Positions 29,001 through 38,118 of a stretch of 55,543 nt of DNA are shown piece by piece. How positions within the stretch are numbered: the stretch's first letter is position 1; every line of letters starts with the position of its first letter. The DNA is from Leptolyngbya sp. FACHB-8 (GTDB lineage: Bacteria; Cyanobacteriota; Cyanobacteriia; Elainellales; Elainellaceae). A program made the position numbers and the translations under genes. The stretch is from positions 1 through 55,543 of the forward strand of contig NZ_JACJOO010000069.1 of NCBI RefSeq assembly GCF_014695575.1, read 5' to 3'. The notes beneath the pieces were generated by a model. That model was not told where the DNA came from, made no database searches, and worked only from the letters and a program-made list of their open reading frames with translations.

Positions 29001-29454
29001 AAAAATCCCCTTCGGAGACGGCACCCTTCATGAAATTCGTATCCGCGTTGGAGAAGGCTACGCCGGAAAGGTTGCCGAAACCGGCAAACCTATCAACATC
29101 CCCTTTGACCTCTACGACGACCCTAATTCCGCCAAATCACAAGAAACTGATCACCGCACCGGTTACCGCACCTGCAGCCTTCTCTGCATGCCCGTCCTCA
29201 ACCCTGACGGCGAACTCATCGGCGTCACCCAACTGATCAATAAACGTCGCCCCGGCGAATTTGATGAAACTCCCCTAAGCTATAGCCAACCCGTACCCGA
29301 CTGCTATCAAATCAGCTTCACCCAAAGCGACCAGAAGTACATGGAAATCTTCAACAACCAGGCCGGAGTCATCCTGCAAAACGCAGAACTCCTAGCCGCC
29401 GTCAAACGCCAGGAAGAAGCCCTACGCTATAACCGCAACACTTCCTCCATATAA
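26008..29454 (+). CDS. STAND AAA ATPase with four GAF domains
   Basis: 1148 residues. Residues 1-340 are an AAA_35-like ATPase (Walker [12 protein letters not shown] near 44, Walker [10 protein letters not shown] near 137). Four GAF domains follow, at roughly 385-555, 570-735, 765-940 and 955-1135. GAF1 resembles GAF3 and GAF2 resembles GAF4, so a pair was duplicated. GAF1 and GAF3 keep the NKxnFx3DE signature of cyclic-nucleotide-binding GAFs (NK...GFTKADE; NK...GFSQADE). GAF2 and GAF4 have weaker versions. No kinase, cyclase or other output domain follows; the protein ends about 15 residues after GAF4. It most likely senses a small molecule and works through its ATPase or through the upstream TIR protein. 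Confidence 0.9.
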   Translation: MYYTYKVGGHLPVNAPSYVVRQADHDLYEGLKSGEFCYVLNSRQMGKSSLRVRAMHQLQAEGIVGVALDLTRIGSQDITAEQWYAGLMRGLVRALRLPLDLKSWLHEREFLPPLQQLSEFIEEVLLECVSGKIVIFIDEIDSMLSLNFRTDDFFSFIRSCSEYDRLTFALLGVASPSDLIQDKHHIPFNIGRAIELHGFQLSEAEPLTWGLEPKSSNPHAVLEAILDWTAGQPFLTQRLCQLIASSEEFIPAGKEADWVQQLVQSRLIDNWEAKDEPPHLKSIRDRLLRISQRHRGLLDTYQQILNRGEIEASDTSEQMDLRLSGLVVKHGGKLEISNRIYAAVFNQAWVHKALIDLKADFMEVVADQEKKLLSMLNVMEGKDFAEVLHQILGSITLRLGELLSVDRTTIFFIDEEKNDIWSIIAWYERSDEPEIQVIANKGNEGQVTYFRNMVKGSFQFDSEWGDRKEAQVADGSYQVHSNFLFPLSSDRKNLFAVLQLVNKLKRFTYPEAPLRERVNPQGFTKADEKQLEEYAPAILNILARCQECYKLTQRLQASEALTEATRSISQSSLDSDEIIRRVMEAAKKLMNADRTTLWLLDPSNNELWTKILFEDGTEREVRIGVGQGFAGMVAKTKEPLNIPFDLYDHPDSETSKLTDQKTGYRTCSLLCMPVWSPDGDLLGVTQLVNKRKHGDYPDYDPADWPEAPECFNASFDTNSQKYMQIFNAQVGVALQNAKKFAEIREQSQNQPHNIVTQTLTLLNQVMDNQGFDDILDTTLRSITLKIGRSLRADRTTIFLLDEERQEFWSIVAESDGSDRSLEIRVPAQKGIVGEVARSQQVINIGYDFYDDPRSATAKEQDKRNRYRTYTMLAIPMFNEQGDLIAVIQLLNKLKFTPDPTASLENKIDRQGFSQADEDQFFANAPMIRMILESFFSYHKTARGRRVAATLMAATRSVSQGSLEPEDIVQRVMDAAKELMNADRSTLWVRDRDAHELWTKIPFGDGTLHEIRIRVGEGYAGKVAETGKPINIPFDLYDDPNSAKSQETDHRTGYRTCSLLCMPVLNPDGELIGVTQLINKRRPGEFDETPLSYSQPVPDCYQISFTQSDQKYMEIFNNQAGVILQNAELLAAVKRQEEALRYNRNTSSI

Positions 29455-29577
29455 CCGACCTCCGCTCCCATTAGGCTCCTGTGTATACCCAAGCTACCGG
29501 TTCTAGCGATCGCCCTCAAACCCACACCCCCAGCCCTTTCCCAAGAGAGGAGAGATCGAGCACATCACTATAACCCC

Positions 29578-29717
29578 ACCCAAACCTGATTCAAACCCCA
29601 CAGATGCGAAGCGGCCCAACACCACCCCTGCAAAACCTCCTTGTCTAGGGGGTCTGGGGGAGGGACGCCCGTCCCCCAGTCGGGAGGTTTGGAGGGCGAC
29701 GCGCCTCCAAGCAGGGT
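29578..29717 (-). repeat. 140-bp dispersed repeat, copy B (inverted)
   Basis: This is the reverse complement of copy A at 22461-22600, about 94% identical by eye. The ends beginning ACCCTGCTTGG face outward at both sites, so the 7-kb HD/TIR/GAF block lies between them. No flanking target duplication was seen. Confidence 0.85.
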
Positions 29718-29780
29718 TTTCGCTATTCATCACAATCTTCAAACACCAACACCCTCAAGCTTCCGCATCAAAGGTACTCC

Positions 29781-29863
29781 AAAGCCCAAGGAAAGAGGCG
29801 CATTACGCTCCTTTCCTTAGGCTTTAGAGCGTTTTGGTCGTGCAAACCACGCCCAAAACGCTC
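29781..29863. repeat. Pair of adjacent hairpins
   Basis: The first (29781-29825) has arms AAAGCCCAAGGAAAG and CTTTCCTTAGGCTTT; the second (29827-29863) has arms GAGCGTTTTGG and CCAAAACGCTC. The layout of two neighbouring hairpins resembles the 123-bp elements, but the sequence is unrelated. It ends 13 bp before the stop of the next gene (minus strand). Confidence 0.65.
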
Positions 29864-29875
29864 GTTTGCGATCGC

Positions 29876-30274
29876 CTAAGACTCACCCGCCTCAATTCGG
29901 CTCTTCGCTTCCTTCTCAAACCAAGCCAACACCTGCTGAATCGTCAACGACTCAATATCCGTATTAAACTCCTGCGCCATCAACCGCAAAGGCCGCAACG
30001 ACGCCATCACCAATTGCAAAAAGAACCCCTTGAAATTGCTATCAAACCCCTTCTCCGGGTCTAAATTAGGATCTCGGCTAATCCAAGCCCCAATCTGCTG
30101 AGCATTGAGATCCGCGATCGCCATCCCCTCCTCCTGCGCCACCTGCTTTAGGGACCGCAACGCATACACCGCCACCCGAGCCGAAAAGCGATCGCGCGAC
30201 GGCAACAACGACTGGTCAATCTCCAAACACTCCTCAGTCGTCAAAAACTCTGGAGCCGCTGGTTGAGCATCCAT
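29876..30274 (-). CDS. Conserved hypothetical protein
   Basis: A 132-residue soluble, mostly helical protein with no recognised domain. Visible features are FSARVAVYALRSLKQVAQEE, QIGAWISRDPNLDPEKGFD and a C-terminal QQVLAWFEKEAKSRIEA. The two short segments IADLNAQQIGAWI and IESLTIQQVLAWF look alike, suggesting a repeated helical unit. The ATG at 30274 opens MDAQPAAPEFL. It lies downstream of sufR on the same strand, 116 bp away, with a strong hairpin between, so co-transcription is doubtful. Confidence 0.7.
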   Translation of the reverse strand: MDAQPAAPEFLTTEECLEIDQSLLPSRDRFSARVAVYALRSLKQVAQEEGMAIADLNAQQIGAWISRDPNLDPEKGFDSNFKGFFLQLVMASLRPLRLMAQEFNTDIESLTIQQVLAWFEKEAKSRIEAGES

Positions 30275-30337
30275 ACTTCGTTCCCCACAAAATAACGTTC
30301 CAGACGAGATCAGTGTAGCGCTTCAGATTAAACCCAT

Positions 30338-30386
30338 AATTCTGTGGGAGGGAGGTAGATATAATCCACCTCCCTCCCACAGAATT
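30338..30386 (+). terminator. Hairpin with 19-bp perfect stem and following T-run
   Basis: AATTCTGTGGGAGGGAGGT and its exact complement surround an 11-base loop; TTTT and further T-rich sequence follow on the plus strand. It lies directly after the sufR stop (minus strand), whose transcript would also form the hairpin. Confidence 0.55.
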
Positions 30387-30390
30387 TTTT

Positions 30391-31047
30391 CTATTTTTCT
30401 TGAATCAAATATCCACAACGATGCTCACCATTTGCCAACCAGTGAGTCCGCTCAACCTTACACCCCTGCAGCGCAATCTGAAACATCTCCAGCTCATGAC
30501 CGCAAACGCTGGGAAACGACTCCGCAATTTGGGAAATTGCGCAGTTGTATTCCGTCACGATAAAAGCTGGAGCTGGCAGATTCTCTAGATTCTCTGGCTC
30601 AACTCGATGCCACTCCGCCATATACCCCTCAGCTCGCCGCAGATCTACCAGCTTCGCTACCCGCTCCTGTAAAGAGCCTGTACCCACGAGTTGCTGATAT
30701 TCCTGAGCCTTACGCTCCCACTGCTTACGGAGGATATCCTTCATCTGGTCCTTACCGACCGTCTCGGCAAGAGTATCCAGTAAAGACAGAGCAAAGTTGT
30801 CGTATTGGTCAGGGAGGCGATCGCGCCCCTTCTTACTCAGCTGATACACATAGTTGGGCCGCCCCATGCCAACCTGAACCGCATGGTGCTCCACCAACTC
30901 CTCCTCGGTCAGGTCTTTCAGATGACGACGTACGGCTTGAGGGCTAATGTCAAAATGCTCAGCAAGCTCTTGAGAACTGGCCTGGCCCTGCTTGGCCAAG
31001 TAGTGAAGAATGTCTTGCTTTGTGGAAGGGTGTTGCGTCGCTGTCAT
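30391..31047 (-). CDS. sufR: SufR, iron-sulfur-sensing repressor of the suf genes
   Basis: A DeoR/MarR-like transcription factor of 218 residues. The N-terminal winged helix has SSQELAEHFDISPQAVRRHLKDL. The C-terminal half carries the four cysteines in the spacing CX12CX13CX14C (NCAIS, VCGHE, GCKVE, RCGYL) that ligate the 4Fe-4S cluster in SufR. With its cluster, SufR represses sufBCDS and its own gene; cluster loss relieves repression (Synechocystis work). Two CAAC-N6-GTTG sites lie in the 160-bp divergent spacer before ftrC, which supports autoregulation. The ATG at 31047 gives the usual length. Confidence 0.95.
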   Translation of the reverse strand: MTATQHPSTKQDILHYLAKQGQASSQELAEHFDISPQAVRRHLKDLTEEELVEHHAVQVGMGRPNYVYQLSKKGRDRLPDQYDNFALSLLDTLAETVGKDQMKDILRKQWERKAQEYQQLVGTGSLQERVAKLVDLRRAEGYMAEWHRVEPENLENLPAPAFIVTEYNCAISQIAESFPSVCGHELEMFQIALQGCKVERTHWLANGEHRCGYLIQEK

Positions 31048-31109
31048 CGTCTTACCAGAGACCTGTCCAGGAAAGGCGGCAAAAACAATCAGCCAAAAAA
31101 ATACTTTGA

Positions 31110-31123
31110 CAACTGTTTTGTTG
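31110..31123. promoter_or_regulatory. SufR-type operator 1
   Basis: CAAC-TGTTTT-GTTG, an exact match to the CAAC-N6-GTTG inverted repeat described for SufR binding. It lies 63 bp from the sufR start and 85 bp from ftrC. Confidence 0.8.
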
Positions 31124-31149
31124 CTAAATTAGCCTACAATTGAGTTAAG

Positions 31150-31163
31150 CAACGAGCAAGTTG
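31150..31163. promoter_or_regulatory. SufR-type operator 2
   Basis: CAAC-GAGCAA-GTTG, a second exact match, 40 bp (about four helical turns) from operator 1 and on the same face. It is 45 bp before ftrC. Confidence 0.8.
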
Positions 31164-31207
31164 TTTTAATTATAGAAGTTATTGACGGTTCTGTCGCCCG
31201 ATCCCCA

Positions 31208-31570
31208 ATGAGCACCGAAACGAACACCACCCAAGCTACCGATAAAAGCCTCGAAGCTATGCGGCATTTCTCTGAGCAGTATGCCAAGCGGACAGGCACC
31301 TTCTTCTGCGTCGATCCGGGCGTTACCGCCGTTGTGATCGAAGGGCTGGCCAAGCATAAGGATGAATTGGGCGCACCCCTCTGCCCCTGTCGCCACTACG
31401 AAGACAAAGAGGCCGAGGCCGCCGCTGCTTACTGGAACTGCCCCTGCGTTCCTATGCGTGAGCGCAAAGAGTGCCACTGCATGCTGTTCCTCACCGAGGA
31501 CAACGACTTCGCGGGCGACAAGCAAGAAATCACCTTCGACGAAATTCGCACCATTACCGCCCAGTACTAG
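31208..31570 (+). CDS. ftrC: Ferredoxin:thioredoxin reductase catalytic chain
   Basis: The 120-residue catalytic beta subunit of FTR, which passes electrons from ferredoxin to thioredoxins in light regulation. The cysteine motifs CPC (CPCRHYED), CPC (NCPCVPMRE) and CHC (ECHCMLF) provide the 4Fe-4S ligands and the redox-active disulfide. It is first in the plus-strand suf cluster, 143 bp before sufB. As it is itself a 4Fe-4S enzyme, control by SufR would tie its synthesis to cluster supply; that is inference from the operators just upstream. Confidence 0.95.
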   Translation: MSTETNTTQATDKSLEAMRHFSEQYAKRTGTFFCVDPGVTAVVIEGLAKHKDELGAPLCPCRHYEDKEAEAAAAYWNCPCVPMRERKECHCMLFLTEDNDFAGDKQEITFDEIRTITAQY

Positions 31571-31586
31571 GGTCTGTCTTACAAGT

Positions 31587-31608
31587 TATTTTGCGTGAAG
31601 CGCGAAAA
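31587..31608. repeat. Small hairpin between ftrC and sufB
   Basis: GTTATTTT and AAAATAAC, 8-bp arms around GCGTGAAGCGCG-type sequence. It may attenuate or separate the two transcripts. Confidence 0.4.
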
Positions 31609-31713
31609 TAACACTTTCAGCGAGAGACATTTTCTAGGTCGCATCTGGGGTAGCCCGACGGAACTGGAACACTTTTCCATCCATTACGTGCCTAATCTGT
31701 TGAGAGAGAATCC

Positions 31714-33150
31714 ATGACGGCATCAGTCAAAACCCTCGTCAATCAACCCTACAAGTACGGCTTCGTTACTGACATCGAGTCCGATGTCATTCCTGCTGGC
31801 CTCAGTGAGGATGTCATTCGGCTGATTTCGGCCAAGAAAAACGAACCCGAATTTATGCTGGAGTTCCGGCTTAAAGCCTACCGCCAATGGTTGAAGATGG
31901 CCGAGCCAAACTGGGCAGAAGTGGGCTACCCAAAAATCGACTACCAGAAAATCATCTACTACTCCGCTCCTAAGAAGAAGGAGAAGCTGAACAGCCTGGA
32001 GGAAGTCGACCCCACCCTGCTCGAAACCTTTGAGAAGCTGGGCATTCCCCTCTCCGAGCAAAAGCGGCTATCCAACGTGGCCGTAGACGCTATCTTTGAC
32101 AGCGTCTCCGTCGCCACCACCTTCCGCGAAAAGCTGGCGGAGCAAGGCGTTATTTTCTGCTCCATCTCCGAGGCGTTGCAGGAGTATCCTGACCTGGTTC
32201 AGAAGTACCTGGGCAGCGTCGTACCTGTAGCCGACAACTACTTCGCAGCCCTCAACTCAGCGGTGTTTACAGACGGTTCCTTCGTCTACATTCCCAAAAA
32301 CACCAAGTGCCCAATGGACCTGTCCACCTACTTCCGCATCAACAACGGCGAGTCGGGACAGTTTGAGCGCACGCTGATTGTGGCCGAAGAAGGCAGCTCC
32401 GTCACCTACCTGGAAGGCTGCACCGCCCCTATGTTCGACACCAATCAGCTCCATGCCGCTGTAGTGGAACTGGTCGCCCTCGACAACGCCGAAATCAAAT
32501 ACTCCACCGTTCAGAACTGGTACGCCGGAGACGAGAACGGCAAAGGCGGTATCTACAACTTCGTCACCAAGCGAGGTCTGTGCAAGGGGGTCAACTCCAA
32601 AATCTCCTGGACGCAGGTAGAGACGGGTTCCGCTATCACCTGGAAGTATCCCAGCTGTGTACTGGTAGGCGACAACTCCGTGGGTGAGTTCTACTCGGTA
32701 GCATTGACCAACAATATGCAGCAGGCCGACACGGGCACCAAGATGGTGCACATCGGCAAGAATACCCGCAGCACCATTATCTCCAAGGGGATCTCGGCTG
32801 GCCGTTCGAAGAATAGCTATCGCGGTCTGGTCAAAATCGGTCCTCAGGCCGACAATGCTCGCAACTACTCCCAGTGCGACTCCATGCTGATTGGGGATAC
32901 CGCAGGAGCCAACACCTTCCCTTACATTCAGGTGCAGAACAGCAGCGGTCGGGTTGAGCACGAAGCATCAACTTCCAAGATCGGGGAAGACCAGTTGTTC
33001 TACTTCCAACAGCGCGGCATTGCTATGGAAGATGCGATCTCGATGATGATCAGCGGCTTCTGTAAGGACGTGTTCAGCCAGTTGCCGATGGAGTTTGCGG
33101 TAGAAGCCGATCGCCTCCTGGCGCTAAAGCTAGAAGGCAGCGTTGGGTAA
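31714..33150 (+). CDS. sufB: SufB, scaffold subunit of the SufBCD complex
   Basis: A 478-residue core of the Suf iron-sulfur assembly scaffold in the cytoplasm. It shows the family's beta-helix sequence ([45 protein letters not shown]) and the conserved C-terminal [21 protein letters not shown]. The cysteine in EGCTAP is a conserved family position. It starts the SufBCDS order usual in cyanobacteria. The ATG at 31714 lies close behind GAGAGAATCC. A gap of 406 bp to sufC is longer than the other gaps of the cluster. Confidence 0.96.
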   Translation: MTASVKTLVNQPYKYGFVTDIESDVIPAGLSEDVIRLISAKKNEPEFMLEFRLKAYRQWLKMAEPNWAEVGYPKIDYQKIIYYSAPKKKEKLNSLEEVDPTLLETFEKLGIPLSEQKRLSNVAVDAIFDSVSVATTFREKLAEQGVIFCSISEALQEYPDLVQKYLGSVVPVADNYFAALNSAVFTDGSFVYIPKNTKCPMDLSTYFRINNGESGQFERTLIVAEEGSSVTYLEGCTAPMFDTNQLHAAVVELVALDNAEIKYSTVQNWYAGDENGKGGIYNFVTKRGLCKGVNSKISWTQVETGSAITWKYPSCVLVGDNSVGEFYSVALTNNMQQADTGTKMVHIGKNTRSTIISKGISAGRSKNSYRGLVKIGPQADNARNYSQCDSMLIGDTAGANTFPYIQVQNSSGRVEHEASTSKIGEDQLFYFQQRGIAMEDAISMMISGFCKDVFSQLPMEFAVEADRLLALKLEGSVG

Positions 33151-33556
33151 CTTCAGATGCAGACGCTCCTGGTTAGTCATGTGACGTTACGGGATCTGCG
33201 GCAGCTGTTTGGTTTACAGCCTGCCGCAGACCTAGATTCCTCCCCCAGGCAAGTGTCTGCACTCTCTGCTTTTCCCGACACCGGAAATTATTGTTGCCTG
33301 AATGTTGGCAAACTCACATCTCAATTGTCCTTGCTCCGATATGGTAATGACGAGCATTACAGTTATGTTCGTCAAGATCGTCAAAGATCGTACTCAACAG
33401 TATGCAATTTCCTGTGAATTTGCCACGTGAAATTTGGGGAATGAGCTATATCAAGTTCTTCAAATTCTTAAAAAAATTGCAGAAATACCTTAGGCTGTTC
33501 GCCGTTTCTGTTGATGAATTGATGTTACTCCAAGTATTTGCCAGAGGACTCTAACC
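33151..33556 (+). other. 406-bp sufB-sufC spacer
   Basis: It contains an 86-codon frame starting 7 bp after sufB (33157-33417) that I do not accept as a gene. The last 100 bp are AT-rich and could hold a promoter for sufCDS. Confidence 0.5.
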
Positions 33557-34339
33557 GTGATTCGCGAGAACAGTGATGTAATTCTTTCCGTTAAGGATTT
33601 GACTGCGGAGGTGGATGGTAATTCCATTCTCAAAGGCGTCAATCTGGAAGTACGGGCTGGAGAAATCCACGCCATTATGGGCCTGAACGGCTCCGGTAAG
33701 AGCACGCTGTCAAAAGTACTGGCAGGGCATCCGGATTATGAAGTAACTGGGGGTTCTGTCAGCTATCTGGGCGAAGACCTGTTTGAGTTGGAAGCGGAAG
33801 AGCGATCGCGCCAGGGCATCTTCCTCGCCTTCCAGTACCCTCTAGAAATCCCCGGTGTCAGCAACCTTGACTTCTTGCGTGTCGCCTACAACGCTAAGCG
33901 CAAGCAAGCCGGAGAAGAAGAACTGGATGCCTTTGACTTTGACGAACTGGTACGCGAGAAGTTGGGCGTCGTGAAAATGGATCCCTCTTTCTTGAACCGT
34001 AGCGTTAACGAAGGTTTTTCTGGTGGTGAGAAGAAACGCAACGAGATTTTGCAAATGGCTCTGCTGGAGCCACGCTTGGCAATTCTGGACGAGACGGATT
34101 CTGGTCTGGACATTGACGCACTGAAAATCGTTGCTGAAGGCGTAAACACCTTATCCAACGAGAACAACGCTTTGTTGGTGATCACCCACTATCAGCGTTT
34201 GCTGAATTACATCGTGCCGGATTATGTGCATGTGATGGCCAACGGTCGCATTATCCGCACGGGCGGCAAGGAATTGGCGCTGGAGTTGGAAGAGCGCGGG
34301 TATGACTGGCTGACGGCGGATACCGCAGCAGCAGTTTAG
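33557..34339 (+). CDS. sufC: SufC, ATPase of the SufBCD complex
   Basis: A 260-residue ABC-type ATPase with Walker A (GLNGSGKST), Q-loop ([13 protein letters not shown]), signature ([15 protein letters not shown]) and Walker B with the family-typical [10 protein letters not shown]. It drives conformational change in SufBD during cluster assembly. The start is GTG at 33557; no earlier in-frame start fits the alignment of [13 protein letters not shown]. sufD begins 56 bp after its stop. Confidence 0.97.
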   Translation: MIRENSDVILSVKDLTAEVDGNSILKGVNLEVRAGEIHAIMGLNGSGKSTLSKVLAGHPDYEVTGGSVSYLGEDLFELEAEERSRQGIFLAFQYPLEIPGVSNLDFLRVAYNAKRKQAGEEELDAFDFDELVREKLGVVKMDPSFLNRSVNEGFSGGEKKRNEILQMALLEPRLAILDETDSGLDIDALKIVAEGVNTLSNENNALLVITHYQRLLNYIVPDYVHVMANGRIIRTGGKELALELEERGYDWLTADTAAAV

Positions 34340-34395
34340 GGCGATCGCACAACCACGGGAGACGCAGGTAGGAATCAGAGGGAAAGGAAGCCGTG

Positions 34396-35745
34396 ATGAC
34401 GATTCAAGTATCACCAGAAATCGATGGGGGACGCTTCAGATCAGCGGAGAAGCGGGAAGCCTATTTGGGCCGGTTGCTAGAGCTATCTCAAGCCAATCAA
34501 CCCCTTGTGGAAGGCTTGGGTGAGTTGCGGGAACGTGCGGCTACCCTCGTCAAAGAGCGGGCTTTCCCCACTACCCGCGACGAAGAATGGCGGTTCACCG
34601 ACCTTTCTTCCCTCCTGGAGATCACGCTAGGATCAATCAGTAGCATCCAGATTGATTCGCTAGACGACTACCACCTGTCCGACGCTGCAAATCGTCTAGT
34701 CTTTGTGAATGGGCAGTTTTTTCCCGCATTGTCTGCCATTTCTGAGCTTTCCCCTGGCGTTTTCGTTGGCAACCTGACCTCTGTTCCCGATGCCATTCAG
34801 GAGCGGATCTTTTCCCGCCTGGGCCAACAACCCGGCACTGAGGAAGTCTTCACCGCCCTGAACACCGCTGGACTGAGTGATGCAGCCGTGGTTTACGTTC
34901 CCAAAAATCAGGTGGTCGAGACTCCTATTCACCTGTTGTTTGTGACCATTGGGGAACAGCCGGTAATTGCCCAGCCTCGTGGTCTAGTCGTAGCCGAGCC
35001 AAACAGCGCCGTAACGCTGATTGAAGAGCACATCACCTTAGGAACCAGTGCTTCCTTGACCAACAGTGTTCTAGAAATTTACCTCGACGAGAATGCTCAG
35101 GTGAACCACACTCGGGTTCAGGGGCAGGCTACCACGGCCTATCACGTGGGCAAAACCGCTGTGTCTCAGGCTCGTACCTCTCGCTATGTAAATCAATCTA
35201 TTGATTTTGGTAGCCTGCTTTCCCGGCACCACTTGGAGATCTATCAGACGGGAGAGCAGACCGAGACGATTCTGAATGGACTGACCTTCATTCGGGGTGA
35301 ACAGGTGGGAGATACCCATAGTGCGATCGCCCTCACTCAACCCCACGCCCACACCCGCCAGCTCCACAAAACCATTGTGGATGACCGCGCCCATGCTATT
35401 TTCAATGGAAAGGTATTTGTGTCCCAGAAGGCGCAGATGACGGATGCGGGGCAGCTGAACCGAAACCTGCTGCTATCTTCGAAAGCCCGCGTCGATACGA
35501 AGCCACAGCTCGAAATCGTGGCCGACAACGTGAAGTGCACCCACGGCGCAACAGTGGGTCAGCTGGATTCCAATGAGGTGTTTTACCTGCAAAGTCGCGG
35601 TATTGATGCGGCCAGCGCCCGGAACCTGTTGATCTACGCCTTTGCTTACGAAATCCTCGATACGGTTCCATCGGAGTCGCTGAAGCAGCGATTGCTGCGG
35701 CAGTTGGCGCTCGGCTCTACCGCTCCTAAGGGAATCGCCCGCTAA
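34396..35745 (+). CDS. sufD: SufD, scaffold subunit of the SufBCD complex
   Basis: 449 residues, the SufB partner. The N-terminal helix with [19 protein letters not shown] and the C-terminal beta-helix [23 protein letters not shown] are diagnostic. The ATG at 34396, which follows GGAAAGGAAG, is better than the overlapping GTG at 34393. sufS begins 31 bp after the stop, so sufC, sufD and sufS likely form one transcript. Confidence 0.96.
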   Translation: MTIQVSPEIDGGRFRSAEKREAYLGRLLELSQANQPLVEGLGELRERAATLVKERAFPTTRDEEWRFTDLSSLLEITLGSISSIQIDSLDDYHLSDAANRLVFVNGQFFPALSAISELSPGVFVGNLTSVPDAIQERIFSRLGQQPGTEEVFTALNTAGLSDAAVVYVPKNQVVETPIHLLFVTIGEQPVIAQPRGLVVAEPNSAVTLIEEHITLGTSASLTNSVLEIYLDENAQVNHTRVQGQATTAYHVGKTAVSQARTSRYVNQSIDFGSLLSRHHLEIYQTGEQTETILNGLTFIRGEQVGDTHSAIALTQPHAHTRQLHKTIVDDRAHAIFNGKVFVSQKAQMTDAGQLNRNLLLSSKARVDTKPQLEIVADNVKCTHGATVGQLDSNEVFYLQSRGIDAASARNLLIYAFAYEILDTVPSESLKQRLLRQLALGSTAPKGIAR

Positions 35746-35776
35746 TCCCTCCACCCTCTCATCACCCATCCCTACC

Positions 35777-37039
35777 ATGACACTCGCTCAAGCTCGTACC
35801 CTGGCATCTCTGGTTCGCCAAGACTTCCCGATTCTGCATCAGGAAATCCATGGCAAGCCGCTGGTTTACCTGGATAACGCTGCCACCTCACAAAAGCCCA
35901 AGGCAGTGCTGGATGCGGTGCGCTCTTACTATGAGTACGACAACGCCAACGTCCATCGGGGTGTTCATACTCTGAGTTCCCGCGCGACCGAAGCTTATGA
36001 GGGAGCCCGAGATAAAGTTGCCGCTTTCGTCAACGCCAACTATCGGGAAGAGATCATCTACACCCGCAATGCCAGCGAAGCCATTAACCTGGTGGCTTAC
36101 TCTTGGGGCATGACGACACTGCAAGCCGGGGATGAAATCATCCTGACGGTTATGGAGCACCACAGCAACCTGATTCCCTGGCAGTTTGTGGCGCAGAAGA
36201 CGGGAGCAGTGCTCAAGTTTGTCGAGTTGACCGACACCCAGGAGTTTGATCTGGAGCAGTACAAGTCGCTGCTATCGGACAAGACCAAGCTGGTATCGGT
36301 GGTGCATGTATCCAACACTCTGGGTTGTATCAACCCGGCGAAAGAAATTACGGCCCTGGCTCACGGGGTTGGCGCTAAGGTACTCATCGATGCCTGCCAG
36401 AGCCTTCCCCACATGCCCGTAGATGTGCAGGATATGGATTGCGATTGGCTGGTGGGCTCAGGTCACAAGATGTGTGCGACCACGGGCATTGGCTTCCTCT
36501 ACGGCAAGCGAGATTTGCTGCGGGCTATGCCACCGTTCCTGGGTGGCGGTGAGATGATTGCGGACGTGTTCCTCGATCACTCTACCTATGCGGATCTGCC
36601 TCACAAATTTGAGGCGGGAACTCCAGCCATTGGAGAGGCGATCGCCCTCGGTGCAGCCGTTGATTACCTCACCAACATCGGCATAGACAAAATCCACGCT
36701 TACGAGCAGGAACTCACTCTGTACCTGTTTGAGCAACTGAACCAGCTTCCCGAAGTCACCATCTACGGTCCTCAACCCAATGAGGATGCCAGCAATCGGG
36801 CTGCTCTGGCCTCATTCACCACAGGTGCCGTGCATCCCCACGACCTTTCCACCATCCTCGATCAGGCGGGGATTGCGATTCGGGCAGGGCATCACTGCAC
36901 CCAACCCCTGCACCGTTACATCAAGGCCCAATCCACCGCACGGGCCAGCCTCTACTTCTACAACACAAAGGAAGAGGTTGACGTGTTTATCAAGGCACTG
37001 AAAGAGGCGATCGAGTTCTTCGGCAGCATCTTTGGATAA
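35777..37039 (+). CDS. sufS: SufS, cysteine desulfurase
   Basis: A PLP enzyme of 420 residues that takes sulfur from cysteine for cluster assembly. It has the PLP lysine in [17 protein letters not shown] and the persulfide-forming cysteine in [12 protein letters not shown], with the group II signature near it. No SufE gene is visible in the window. A rho-independent terminator follows 14 bp after the stop. Confidence 0.97.
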   Translation: MTLAQARTLASLVRQDFPILHQEIHGKPLVYLDNAATSQKPKAVLDAVRSYYEYDNANVHRGVHTLSSRATEAYEGARDKVAAFVNANYREEIIYTRNASEAINLVAYSWGMTTLQAGDEIILTVMEHHSNLIPWQFVAQKTGAVLKFVELTDTQEFDLEQYKSLLSDKTKLVSVVHVSNTLGCINPAKEITALAHGVGAKVLIDACQSLPHMPVDVQDMDCDWLVGSGHKMCATTGIGFLYGKRDLLRAMPPFLGGGEMIADVFLDHSTYADLPHKFEAGTPAIGEAIALGAAVDYLTNIGIDKIHAYEQELTLYLFEQLNQLPEVTIYGPQPNEDASNRAALASFTTGAVHPHDLSTILDQAGIAIRAGHHCTQPLHRYIKAQSTARASLYFYNTKEEVDVFIKALKEAIEFFGSIFG

Positions 37040-37053
37040 GCTCTGAATATGGA

Positions 37054-37096
37054 GAAAAGCCCCCTATGTTCTCAAACACAGGGGGCTTTTCTTCTT
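37054..37096 (+). terminator. Rho-independent terminator after sufS
   Basis: GAAAAGCCCCCTATGT pairs with ACACAGGGGGCTTTTC (one mismatch) and is followed by TTCTT. It also lies 20 bp past the end of the convergent cobO gene. Confidence 0.8.
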
Positions 37097-37118
37097 GAGT
37101 AAGTAACAATCGCCTAAC

Positions 37119-37802
37119 CTAAAACTCAATCCCTGGCTGAGCTTTCACGCCTTGCTCTCTGAAAGGATGCTTTACGAGCGTCATTTCGGTCACCAGATCC
37201 GCTTGCTCAATTAAAGCAGCAGGGGCTCCTCGTCCGGTCAGGATTACGTGGGTCATCTCGGGCTTCTCGGCCAAGCCTGCCAAAACGGCATCAACGCTGA
37301 GGTAGCCCATTTTCAGGGCAATGTTGATTTCATCCAGCAGGATTAGGCGGTAATCGGGGTTACGGATAAGAGCGATCGCCCGCTCCCACGCCTCCTCTGC
37401 CTTCTGAATATCCCGCTCCCGATCCTGAGTTTCCCAGGTGAAGCCTTCACCCATGGCGTAAAACTCCAGCTGGGCAGACTGTCCATCTCGGCTCTCCGTC
37501 CAGGGAGCCAGAACCGTCTTCTCCGCAGGTTCCCAGGCTCCTTTGATGAACTGCACGATCGCCACTCGATAACCATGACCGAGAGAGCGCAACACCATTC
37601 CCAGAGCAGCAGTGGTTTTGCCCTTGCCGTTGCCGGTGTTGACGACGATCAACCCCTTCTCCAGAGTGCGTTCTGCTAAACGCTGCTGCTGTACTTCCTT
37701 GCGGCGAGCCATCTTGCGCTTGTACTGCTCGTCGGTGAGGGCGATCGCCTCCTCATTCAACCGTACAGCTTCGTCATCAGCACCGGGAACAGATGCAGTC
37801 AT
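37119..37802 (-). CDS. cobO: Cob(I)alamin adenosyltransferase, CobO/BtuR type
   Basis: A cytoplasmic 227-residue enzyme that adds the adenosyl group to the corrinoid in cobalamin synthesis or salvage. The P-loop is GNGKGKTTAALGM. VLAPWTES, the LILLDEINIAL Walker B strand and VILTGRGAP are typical of the family. The ATG at 37802 has GGAG about nine bases upstream; a TTG at 37817 is less likely. It has an extra N-terminal helix with RKMARRKEVQQQRLAERTLE, as seen in many cyanobacterial CobO proteins. No cobalamin riboswitch fits in the 59-bp upstream gap. Confidence 0.94.
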   Translation of the reverse strand: MTASVPGADDEAVRLNEEAIALTDEQYKRKMARRKEVQQQRLAERTLEKGLIVVNTGNGKGKTTAALGMVLRSLGHGYRVAIVQFIKGAWEPAEKTVLAPWTESRDGQSAQLEFYAMGEGFTWETQDRERDIQKAEEAWERAIALIRNPDYRLILLDEINIALKMGYLSVDAVLAGLAEKPEMTHVILTGRGAPAALIEQADLVTEMTLVKHPFREQGVKAQPGIEF

Positions 37803-37861
37803 AGCCTGAGTCTCCAATCATTGACTCCTACCAGAGTATCAAGAACTCTGGGAAGTTTTCC

Positions 37862-38059
37862 TCACGGGACACTCGCAACCTCTGAGGCTTGTTGAACGGT
37901 CTGGGTTATCGGACGCCGTTCTTGCAAAGCGCGATCAATCAGCTTCGATACCAACCAGGAAACCGATCGCTCCTCTGCTTCGGCCCATGCCTCCAGTTCT
38001 TCCTTCCACTCGGCAGGAACGTAGGCTACAACCCGCTCCAAATCTGTTTTTCCGCCCAT
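37862..38059 (-). CDS. Ribbon-helix-helix (CopG-like) small protein
   Basis: 65 residues starting at the ATG at 38059. The opening beta-strand and helix pattern (RVVAYVPAEWKEELEAWAEA, ERSVSWLVSKLIDRAL) fits the MetJ/Arc-type DNA-binding fold. The longer open frame to 38188 has no coding look. No toxin-like gene is adjacent. A 12-bp inverted repeat lies 60 bp upstream in the divergent spacer before map and could be its operator. Confidence 0.75.
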   Translation of the reverse strand: MGGKTDLERVVAYVPAEWKEELEAWAEAEERSVSWLVSKLIDRALQERRPITQTVQQASEVASVP

Positions 38060-38118
38060 GATGATGCTACTTTCACAGATTTCTTCACTGTGTCTAGCAT
38101 ACAAGTAATCACTGGGAT

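Noticed and set aside
31362..31598. 78-codon frame overlapping ftrC
   Set aside because: An alternative frame of ftrC; the cysteine motifs lie in the other frame.
33157..33417. 86-codon frame between sufB and sufC
   Set aside because: It starts 7 bp after sufB but has no ribosome-binding site, no domain and an AT-rich, random-looking end. It is kept as spacer.
37803..37861. Cobalamin riboswitch before cobO
   Set aside because: The gap is only 59 bp, too short for the conserved aptamer, and no B12-box sequence was seen.
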